Assembly (NCBI GenBank): GCA_937127165.1
Contig: CAKZLR010000020.1
Location: 1 to 14,576, forward strand
DNA: 14,576 nt
Reading direction: 5' to 3'
From: an uncultured Candidatus Peregrinibacteria bacterium
GTDB taxonomy: Bacteria; Patescibacteriota; JACMRA01
In this document: positions 7,354 to 13,462 of the stretch, piece after piece
Numbering within the stretch: position 1 is the first letter of the stretch
Layout of the letters: every line of letters begins with the position of its first letter
Notes under the pieces: model-generated
What the model was told of the DNA's origin: nothing
Database searches by the model: none
The model's input: only the letters and a program-made list of their open reading frames with translations
Position numbers and translations under genes: made by a program

Positions 7354-7382
7354 TTGACTAGTCTTGGTTTTAAATTTATAGA
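7354..7382 (+). promoter_or_regulatory. Promoter of the methionine aminopeptidase gene
   Basis: TTGACT (7354-7359) and TATAGA (7377-7382) are separated by the ideal 17 bp. Transcription would begin near 7389, only about four bases before the ATG at 7393, which predicts an almost leaderless mRNA and rules out the TTG codon at 7351 as the start. Confidence 0.6.
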
Positions 7383-7392
7383 CTCAATTTTT

Positions 7393-8172
7393 ATGTCCAT
7401 CATTTCCGATCCATTTGAGCAGCAAAAACTAATTCGCAGTGGTCAGATTTTAGCTAGTTGTCATCATCATATTGCTAATATGATCAAACCTGGTTTAAGT
7501 TGTGAGCAAATTGAGTCTTTTGCGATGTCTTTTACTGCAAAGTATGGAGCTAAGCTAGCGACTATAGGTTATAGAGAATACAAATATGGTACTTGTGTGT
7601 CCATTAATGAGGAAGTAGTCCACGGACTACCACTTGCTACTAAAATTATTCCTGAGACAGCAGTTGTAAGTATAGATATCATGGTTGATTTTGAAGGTTT
7701 TATTACAGATGCTGCCAGAACCTACATTGTAGGAGAGGTTGACTTACCAGTTGTTAAGCTAGTTGAAGGGACTAGAGAGGCAATGTGGCAGGCAATTAAA
7801 GTAGTCAAGCCGAACATTCGAATTGGTGATTTAGGCTATACAATGCAGCAAATAGCAAAAAAATACCATCTCGGTAACGTAACCGCTTTAGGCGGTCACG
7901 GAGTTGGTCTAAACATTCATGACGAACCATTTGTGTTATCGGTTGGTAGAAAGGGTAGGGGAGCAAAAATTTTTGAAAATATGGTTTTTACTATTGAGCC
8001 AATGTTTTGTTTAGGTAGTGGCGAAGTGGTGTTTGATAATACTGAGGAAGATGGCTGGACAGTTAGAACCAAAGACAATTCTTGGTCGGCTCACGAAGAA
8101 CATACAGTGTTGGTTACAGCTAAAGGTTGTCGAGTTATTACTGAGATAGATACAACTGATCTTTTAGAGTAA
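7393..8172 (+). CDS. map: Type I methionine aminopeptidase
   Basis: This enzyme removes the initiator methionine from new proteins whose second residue is small. The 259-residue product has the compact type I length and every metal ligand of the pita-bread fold: D95 and D106 (SIDIMVD…ITDAAR), H169 (GGHGVG), E202 (FTIEP) and E236 (HEEHTVLV). The substrate-contact histidines H77 (VVHGLP) and H176 (NIHDEP) are also present. There is no N-terminal zinc-finger or SH3-binding extension. The ATG at 7393 gives the normal start for the family; no Shine-Dalgarno site is present, which agrees with the near-leaderless promoter. It converges on the decayed minus-strand operon. In many bacteria map lies among ribosomal protein genes beside secY and adk; here it stands alone. 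Confidence 0.96.
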   Translation: MSIISDPFEQQKLIRSGQILASCHHHIANMIKPGLSCEQIESFAMSFTAKYGAKLATIGYREYKYGTCVSINEEVVHGLPLATKIIPETAVVSIDIMVDFEGFITDAARTYIVGEVDLPVVKLVEGTREAMWQAIKVVKPNIRIGDLGYTMQQIAKKYHLGNVTALGGHGVGLNIHDEPFVLSVGRKGRGAKIFENMVFTIEPMFCLGSGEVVFDNTEEDGWTVRTKDNSWSAHEEHTVLVTAKGCRVITEIDTTDLLE

Positions 8173-8228
8173 GATTTTATTTTGTGTTAAAGTTTGTTGT
8201 TTATAGTTGTTAGCAATAAATCTTGATC

Positions 8229-8510
8229 TTAATTTCTTCCCCTTGAAATTACCACAGCTAAAACTATTGTAGCTAAAATTTGGGTGTAAATCATGCCTAT
8301 TGTTTTAGATAACTCTAAACCTTTTTGAACAAAAGAAACAAAAGAAACAATTTCTAAAAGTTCATGAGAGTTGAGTTTACTAGCTATATCGAAATTTTTT
8401 GTAGATAATTCATCAATATTTCTTTAGTTAAAAACTAACTCCTAACCACATTGTTGTAAATGGCGCATAATTTCCAAGATCTTTCCCTTTTTTGTCTTAT
8501 TTATTTTCAT
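8229..8510 (-). pseudogene. Broken gene for a small protein with a C-terminal membrane helix (operon gene 5)
   Basis: From an ATG at 8510 one frame reads MKINKTKKGKILEIMRHLQQ, hits TAG at 8442-8444 and TAA at 8424-8426, and continues in the same frame to a TAA at 8229. The final open stretch (8232-8423) is clearly protein-like (ELSTKNFDIASKLNSHELLE…) and ends in a hydrophobic segment (IYTQILATIVLAVVIS) with a short basic tail. Ignoring the two stops, the product would be 93 residues: a basic N terminus, a helical middle and one C-terminal membrane span. The start lies 13 bases after the stop of the preceding operon gene. The family is not recognised. Confidence 0.6.
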
Positions 8511-8523
8511 AACTAAGGACGAT

Positions 8524-8992
8524 CTAACTTCTAATGTTCTCAATTTTCATTTTTGCCCTATTTTTCCTCCAGTTTTTTAATTTCGCATCTGCACGTTCTG
8601 CTATTGCGGCAACTCTTTCGAGTCCTGGTATATTGTGTTGCTATAATTTTACTTTTGTTAGTTCGTGTGAATGAAATTCGATCGGGATTAGTTTGAAATT
8701 TTTAAAGGCTCAAATTGTCATTACTCGTCATTACTCGAACATTTTTGATCATATCCCCAAAATTGTTTTGATTTTTAGCTTGAACTATCTTTTGATACAA
8801 ATCTAGCTTAAAATTAAGCTGAACAAATTCACAAGCATAGTCCCCAATTCCCATAGATTCTTTGATTATCTCAGGTAATTTAATTTTGTTTATAGACAAA
8901 AATTTATAGCCACTAACTATCTCGACGATTTCGATAATCGTCTTGGCTGGGTGTATTAGGTATATCTATTGGTTTGTGTTTAGGTCAGTCAT
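8524..8992 (-). pseudogene. Broken gene of unknown function (operon gene 4)
   Basis: The ATG at 8992 overlaps the stop of the previous gene by four bases (ATGA), typical of coupled translation. The frame meets TAG at 8966-8968 and then runs open to 8702 (…IGDYACEFVQLNFKLDLYQK…). The text seems to continue after a one-base shift near 8700 as FKLIPIEFHSHELTKVKL, TAG at 8641-8643, then QHNIPGLERVAAIAERADAK, ending at the TAG at 8524. This makes about 155 residues with a basic helical tail. Just after the start, a second frame also reads plausibly (PIDIPNTPSQDD), so the N-terminal damage may be a pair of shifts rather than one stop. The 3' part could alternatively be a separate gene that lost its start. 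No family is recognised. Confidence 0.55.
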
Positions 8993-9361
8993 TCTCCGTC
9001 TGAAAAATTGAATCTGTGAGTACAAACAGGTCTTTTGTATTTTATAAGCAGTTTTTGAACCTCTATATCAAAATCCAACACTTCTTTATTTCATTCATCT
9101 TGCCAGACTTCATCACCCTTTAAATTTTGTAAAAATACGGGTTCCGGTAATCCAGTTTTTTCAGCTGTTTCTCGTATAAATCGAATGGGTTGAAAATGGT
9201 CTAAACTTACTGTCATAGCATGTTCTAGAGCATATGCAATCATTGCTACAAAAATTTGATTTACGGATATCTGTGTTAAAAAAACTTCGATTTCTCTCAT
9301 AGACATTCTTTAAATCATTTTCAAAATTAGCGGGATTGGCTTGTTCGTTTATATTAACCAT
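8989..9361 (-). pseudogene. Broken gene of unknown function (operon gene 3)
   Basis: The ATG at 9361 begins MVNINEQANPANFENDLKNV; the reading then changes frame, most simply by a one-base indel in the run of seven A (plus strand) at 9278-9284. It continues as LTQISVNQIFVAMIAYALEH…, passes TGA at 9091-9093 and goes on in the same frame (NKEVLDFDIEVQKLLIKYKR) to a TGA at 8989. The reconstructed protein has about 124 residues, is helical and contains no clear membrane span. It starts 23 bases after the HD gene and overlaps the next gene by four bases, which supports a former operon. A small protein starting at 9306 (71 residues) could still be made, but no start signal supports it. Confidence 0.6.
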
Positions 9362-9384
9362 AATGTAATTTTTTAATTTCTGAA

Positions 9385-11185
9385 TTATAAATCTTTTACT
9401 TCTCCTAATGTATTTAGATAAATTTTCAGCTGTTCTAGTCTTTTAGCTTTAAGGTCAGTTATTGAGGCATTTATTTTATCTCGTTCAGTTTCGTCAGTAA
9501 GCTTTGCCAATATTTCTTCATAATATCGGATTTCGGCAACTAAAAAGTTATCTTCTGCTAGAAATTTTTGAAATTCCTCATCAGCTATTATTCTCTCAAC
9601 AGCTTCTTGATAGTCTGTTTTGGCGGTTTCTTCGTTGCCTTGTCTGGCTCTCGTTATGGCCCCAATAACAAGAATTCCTTTAGGGTCAACTATTTCAGCG
9701 ACATCTAGATTTACTTCTTCTTTTTTCATTCCAGTCAAATCGGCAATAAATTTTTTTAATTGTTGTAAGGAAGGTTGGCCAAAAGTACCTACAACCATTT
9801 GGTGGATTTCTGATTCTTCAACTTCTAAATTACCTTACCAGTATGATCAACAGCAACTTCGGGCCTGTTTCCACAAATTCTACCTACAGTAAATTGGGCA
9901 GTTCTAGCGCTAATCATAGAGATTGCATTTGCCAAAGCTGCTTTGTCATCTTCAGAAAATTCATCGCTAGACTGTATTTCTTTTTTTAGTTGTTGTTTTA
10001 TATCTTCGACCATTTGATTATCTGCTCCTGATCGAATAGCAATTTCAATCAACTTCATATAAGCTAGAGTGGCTGGGTATTTGTACATCAATTCGGGTAG
10101 TTTGTCCTCAAAAGCATGGGTGTTATCAGCTATTCTGACTAGCTTTATCATATTCTTAGCTCTAGCTTCAGGAGAATTGTTGTTAATAGCCAAGGGAGAG
10201 TCTGGAGGATAATCATGGGTTAGGATCATCATGTGCAACAACTTAATTTGTCTAAGAGAAAAGATTTTTTGTAGATCTTCTCTTTCTCTTGTATATTTAG
10301 CGGCAAGCAAAGCATGACCAGCATCTGCCCCAAAATCTCCTTGATTAATTTGAATTATGACGGGATCCATGGCATACCCAAGATCGTGATCAATCATCGC
10401 CTGTATCATCATCAGTCTGTCCATAGCGGATACTTTTTGACCCTGGCTAACCAAAGCATCAGCGATTTGTTCGCATGTACGAACATTATGATTTAATATA
10501 TGTCTAATTCCGTGGTCACCAAGTAAATTTTCAGTAGCTGCACGGTCTTGAATAATAATGAGACCAAGTTAGTTACCATTATCTGGTAAACATCTTGAGA
10601 TGTGACTTCTGGATTCATCTCACCATCTTCCATTGCTTGAGCTGCATAATCTATCATCTTTCCTAATATTTCTTTAACAATTGCGTATTTTTCGGGATTT
10701 TTGGTTCCTCTTTCAGAGGTAAAATATTTTTCCACTTGTACTAAAACTGATTTTTTTACAGCCTCTGCTTGCTCTCTGTTGAATCCTTTTCCAGTAAACT
10801 CAGCCCCTTACAAGTCTATCTCGACTTTGCCAGCTAAATCTCTTAGCTGTTCTTGGATGTGTTCAGCTCCAGTTCTTTCGTTTTCGTATCTTTCTTTGAG
10901 ACCAGGTTTTCCCTTTTCCAAATAAGCTAGCTCATCTGCTTGCATTTCAGCTCTTGCCTGAGCCTCTCTTAGCTGTTGTTCTGCTCTTTTTCCCTTAGCT
11001 TCGACTATTTCGCCCCTTGTTATAGCAGCAGCATTTGCGGCAGCTTCGATACTCGGAAGAGGTAGGTCAGGGACTTTTATAGGTTCCCCAGCATCTACTG
11101 TTTTGATTTCTGGTTGTGATCTGATTTCTGGTTGTAAAAATTTTCTTTCTCCTAGCCCTTGTTCTAGATTGTTGAACACAAACAA
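9385..11185 (-). pseudogene. Broken gene for a ~600-residue coiled-coil and HD-domain phosphohydrolase (operon gene 2)
   Basis: Four collinear open stretches make one protein. Residues about 1-125 have a Pro-rich start and an Ala/Glu coiled coil (EQQLREAQARAEMQADEL); a TAA at 10808-10810 interrupts the frame, which then continues to about residue 210 (…NPEKYAIVKEILGKMIDYAA). A shift between 10495 and 10568 leads into an HD domain with all expected metal residues: H in GDHGIRH, HD in DHDLGY, H in GADAGH, H in LTHDY, D in RIADN (roughly residues 215-355). A second shift at 9825-9837 leads to a helical C-terminal part (VEESEIHQMVVGTFGQ… to LGEVKDL). HD enzymes hydrolyse phosphate esters of nucleotides; the substrate here is unknown. 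The start is a TTG (11185) or GTG (11179), both weak. Three lesions in a gene with an otherwise perfect motif set suggest recent loss. Confidence 0.7.
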
Positions 11186-11207
11186 TTTTATTTTTATTTT
11201 TGTTTTT

Positions 11208-11520
11208 TTATGTATTATAAAACTTATAAACCTCGTTTTTGAATATCTTAAAAGAGTACTCTATTCCAGAGAGGTATTTATACATACCAAAAACGGTAGT
11301 AAAACCCTTAGTTAAAACATCATTCATGAATTCCTCTGCAAATTCTTGTGAATAGTTTGCCAAAAAAAACTTGTAGGCAAAATCTACAAAAGCTTCGACG
11401 GATTTTGCAATAACTTGAGGTCTGTGTGTTTGATCTACAGTACTCAATTTATAATTGAGTAACGGTTTCACAAAGTTCAATAACAAATTGATTTAGTGCA
11501 GCAATTTGGTCTTGTGACAT
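11208..11520 (-). pseudogene. Broken gene of unknown function (operon gene 1)
   Basis: The ATG at 11520 reads MSQDQIAALNQFVIELCETV and stops at a TAA at 11449-11451; the protein text continues in another frame (NYKLSTVDQTHRPQVIAKSV…) to a TAA at 11208. The shift lies within a 7-bp inverted repeat (ACTCAAT/ATTGAGT, 11442-11460). The repaired product would be about 104 residues, helical and rich in Phe and Tyr (FVDFAYKFFLANYSQEFAEE), with no clear membrane span. It is the first gene of the operon, 22 bases before the HD gene, and about 45 bases downstream of a TATAAT box. No family is recognised. Confidence 0.55.
11442..11460. repeat. Inverted repeat at the frameshift of operon gene 1
   Basis: ACTCAAT (11442-11448) and ATTGAGT (11454-11460) are perfect complements around a 5-base loop. 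The minus-strand frame changes inside this element. Hairpins favour slippage during replication, and can also stall ribosomes, so it could be cause or signal. Confidence 0.55.
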
Positions 11521-11565
11521 TGTTTTTTATCCGTTTATGTTTTTGTATTTTCTTCTCTCAAAAGA

Positions 11566-11595
11566 ATTATACATCATATTTTTGTTTTATGTAAG
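11566..11595 (-). promoter_or_regulatory. Putative promoter of the decayed operon
   Basis: On the minus strand a perfect TATAAT (plus 11566-11571) follows CTTACA (plus 11590-11595) by 18 bp. Transcription would start about 38 bases before the first gene's ATG. The promoter looks intact although the genes behind it are broken. Confidence 0.45.
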
Positions 11596-11652
11596 TTTTA
11601 TACAAACAAACTTATAGATCCAACTCTAACGAGAATTTTTCCTAATTTAACT

Positions 11653-12201
11653 TTATTTGTCTAACAAAAAATTTTCTAATTTTAACAAAAGTTTTGCAGT
11701 CACTGCAAATTGTTGTTTTTGTTCAAAAGTCATTTCAGCAAAAGTTAGATTATGGCCCTCTGGCACAAAAATTGTGTCCCAGTCAAAACCATTAGTTCCT
11801 CTTGGTTCGTTCGCGATCGTACCTTCTGTGTATTCCTCAAAAAAATGAGATTTTTCACCATCAAAATAGCCTAAAATAGTTTTATAGTGACATTTTTGAT
11901 TTTGTAGCAAACGACAAATTTGACAAATTTTATGGTCACCAACCTGCTCAAAAAACCATTTAATTAAAGGTCCTGGAAATCCGTTTAGACAATCTAAATA
12001 AAGAGAGGTATCCATCACAAAACATGGTTGCTGGATTTTCTTAAAAGCAGTTTGCAACTTAAAATTAATTATTTCTTTGGGGTCTAGGCTTTGGATTTCG
12101 GGCAATTCTATGTTTTTATGACATAGCTGGATTTTAGTTAAGAGTTTTTGAGCATCTTGAACTTTGTGTGGGTTTTTGGTAACAAAATTAACTTGAAGCA
12201 T
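11653..12201 (-). CDS. Ham1/RdgB-family nucleoside triphosphate pyrophosphatase
   Basis: Ham1/RdgB enzymes cleave deaminated purine nucleotides (dITP, XTP) to monophosphate and pyrophosphate, keeping them out of DNA and RNA. The 182-residue product follows the family order: a start strand with FVTKNPHKVQD (family: F.T.N..K..E), the catalytic-loop region FVMDTSLYLDCLNGFPGPLI (D64, for the usual V-E-D-S/T-G/S-L…GxPG) and the C-terminal block EPRGTNGFDWDTIFVPEGHN followed by TFAEM. It is slightly shorter than the usual 190-200 residues. The Glu normally before D64 is Met, and the YSARF segment reads LIKWF; together these suggest a divergent subgroup whose preferred nucleotide may differ. It is transcribed away from trhO, and its ATG (12201) lacks a Shine-Dalgarno site. 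Confidence 0.85.
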   Translation of the reverse strand: MLQVNFVTKNPHKVQDAQKLLTKIQLCHKNIELPEIQSLDPKEIINFKLQTAFKKIQQPCFVMDTSLYLDCLNGFPGPLIKWFFEQVGDHKICQICRLLQNQKCHYKTILGYFDGEKSHFFEEYTEGTIANEPRGTNGFDWDTIFVPEGHNLTFAEMTFEQKQQFAVTAKLLLKLENFLLDK

Positions 12202-12229
12202 ATTTTCAGTAATTTTTTGAAAAAAACGA

Positions 12230-12252
12230 TAACTTAAGACAGTCTTGAGTTA
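12230..12252. promoter_or_regulatory. 23-bp inverted repeat between the divergent Ham1 and trhO genes
   Basis: TAACTTAAGAC (12230-12240) and GTCTTGAGTTA (12242-12252) are complementary around a single A, with one mismatch at 12235/12247. It lies 29 bp upstream of the Ham1 start and adjoins a minus-strand TTGACA (plus 12255-12260), so a bound dimer would cover the expected -10 region. An operator is the simplest reading; the site has no downstream T run to act as a terminator. Confidence 0.5.
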
Positions 12253-12302
12253 ATTGTCAAAATCAATTAGTACTAAAAATGGTATGGTAGAGATTTTACC
12301 AA

Positions 12303-12317
12303 AAAGCAATTTGCTTT
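12303..12317. repeat. 15-bp palindrome in the Ham1-trhO gap
   Basis: AAAGCAA (12303-12309) and TTGCTTT (12311-12317) mirror each other around one T with no mismatch. It lies in the same divergent gap as the 23-bp inverted repeat but shares no sequence with it. Role unknown. Confidence 0.45.
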
Positions 12318-12387
12318 AGGTTAATTCAACTAAATTTAAGAATATTGTTTGCAGTGTTCTTCTTTTCGAAAGAAAGTTTACATAAAA

Positions 12388-12393
12388 CATAAT
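12388..12393 (+). promoter_or_regulatory. Possible -10 box of trhO
   Basis: CATAAT matches five of six consensus bases and would start transcription near 12400, about eight bases before the ATG, again giving a very short leader. No good -35 box sits at the right distance, although the TTCTTT/AAAGAA inverted repeat (12360-12374) lies there and might bind an activator. Confidence 0.3.
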
Positions 12394-12407
12394 TTGATTT
12401 TTGATTT

Positions 12408-13271
12408 ATGCAGTATCATGTTTTGCTGTTCTATAAGTTCGTTACTCTTCTTGATCCCGAGGCTATTACTCGTTGGCAAAAAACTTTGTGTGCTAGTTTA
12501 AATTTAAAAGGGAGAATTATTGTAGCTAAGGAAGGTATTAATGGTACGGTAGAGGGTACTGTAGACAATATTAAAAAATATATCAAAGAAACCCGTAGTT
12601 ATCCTCTTTTTACTGATATTAAATTTAAAAAATCTGTAGGCACGGGTACTGCTTTTCCACGACTTTCAGTTAAACATAGAGACGAAATAGTTACTTTGGG
12701 CTTACCTAAAAACGAAAGGTGGGATTGTGCTGTATTTACTGGCAAATTTTTAACAGCTGAAGAGTTACATAATTGGATTCATAATCAGAAAAAAGAGTTT
12801 TACATAGTTGACCTAAGAAACAATTATGAGCACCAAGTGGGACATTTTAAGGGTTCAATTCTACCAAATTTAAATAATTTTCGATACTTGTCTAAAATAT
12901 TACCAACTTTAACTTACCTCAAGGATAAAACCATAGTTACAGTTTGCACTGGTGGAATTAGATGTGAAAAAGCCACAGGTTTTTTGTTGAAACATGGATT
13001 TACCGATGTTTGGCAACTCAAAGACGGCATTGTAACTTATATGCAGAAGTATCCAAATGAAGATTTTGAAGGCAAGTTATATGTTTTTGATAATCGTTAT
13101 GTAATTGGTTTTAATGTTGAAGACGAGAAACACAAGATAATTGGTAGGTGTTTGTTCACAGGTCAACCATGCGAAAATTATGTAGATTTTTTAGATCCTA
13201 AAACGAGTAAAAGAGTACATGGAATAGTATCTAAAGAGGCTATTAAGCAGGGTTTAGTGGTGCTGGATTAG
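12408..13271 (+). CDS. trhO: tRNA uridine(34) hydroxylase, rhodanese-type (TrhO/YceA family)
   Basis: TrhO adds a hydroxyl to C5 of wobble uridine 34 in certain tRNAs using molecular oxygen, a step toward 5-methoxyuridine or related forms. The 287-residue product has the family's N-terminal acylphosphatase-like region (YHVLLFYKFVTL, then IIVAKEGINGTV at 37-48), the conserved FPRLSVKHRDEIVTLG block and a rhodanese domain (about 114-215) with VDLRNNYEHQVGHFKGS and the active-site loop CTGGIRCEKA, catalytic C180. The usual C-terminal Cys-rich segment is reduced to two cysteines (RCLFTGQPC), with the later CN/CxxC pairs replaced by a Lys-rich stretch. The start at 12408 agrees with the family; no Shine-Dalgarno site is seen. 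Function is from the family and depends on an oxygen supply. Confidence 0.92.
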   Translation: MQYHVLLFYKFVTLLDPEAITRWQKTLCASLNLKGRIIVAKEGINGTVEGTVDNIKKYIKETRSYPLFTDIKFKKSVGTGTAFPRLSVKHRDEIVTLGLPKNERWDCAVFTGKFLTAEELHNWIHNQKKEFYIVDLRNNYEHQVGHFKGSILPNLNNFRYLSKILPTLTYLKDKTIVTVCTGGIRCEKATGFLLKHGFTDVWQLKDGIVTYMQKYPNEDFEGKLYVFDNRYVIGFNVEDEKHKIIGRCLFTGQPCENYVDFLDPKTSKRVHGIVSKEAIKQGLVVLD

Positions 13272-13280
13272 CAGAATTAG

Positions 13281-13300
13281 CAAAACTTAATTTAGTTTTG
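13281..13300 (+). terminator. Possible hairpin terminator after trhO
   Basis: CAAAACT (13281-13287) pairs perfectly with AGTTTTG (13294-13300) around TAATTT, 10 bases after the trhO stop. No T run follows, so its strength as an intrinsic terminator is doubtful. Confidence 0.35.
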
Positions 13301-13396
13301 AATAACGGTTAAAGCCGGCAAGACATGTCTGAATTTGACAAGTACATTTAATTGATCATTTTGATTGTAAACATAAATAGCTAGTCGATGAAGGTT

Positions 13397-13425
13397 TTGA
13401 CCTAAAGAGCTTTTTAGTGTATAAT
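13397..13425 (+). promoter_or_regulatory. Near-consensus promoter of the last gene
   Basis: TTGACC (13397-13402) and a perfect TATAAT (13420-13425) are separated by 17 bp. This is the best sigma-70-type promoter in the window. The predicted start near 13432 leaves a leader of about 30 bases to the ATG at 13463, with no Shine-Dalgarno site in it. The 10-bp palindrome AGACATGTCT lies upstream at 13321-13330. Confidence 0.7.
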
Positions 13426-13462
13426 TAAGCCGATTTAAAATTCAAGAATTTGATCTAGTTAA

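Noticed and set aside
8171..8224. AAGATTTTATT and AATAAATCTT as a bidirectional terminator between map and the decayed operon
   Set aside because: The arms pair only with a bulge and the loop exceeds 30 bases, so a stable hairpin is unlikely.
8229..11185. Alternative genetic code explaining the internal stops
   Set aside because: TAA, TAG and TGA all occur inside the broken genes, and TGA, TAG and TAA also end intact genes here (DUF368, ilvD, map). No single reassignment fits, and frameshifts are present as well.
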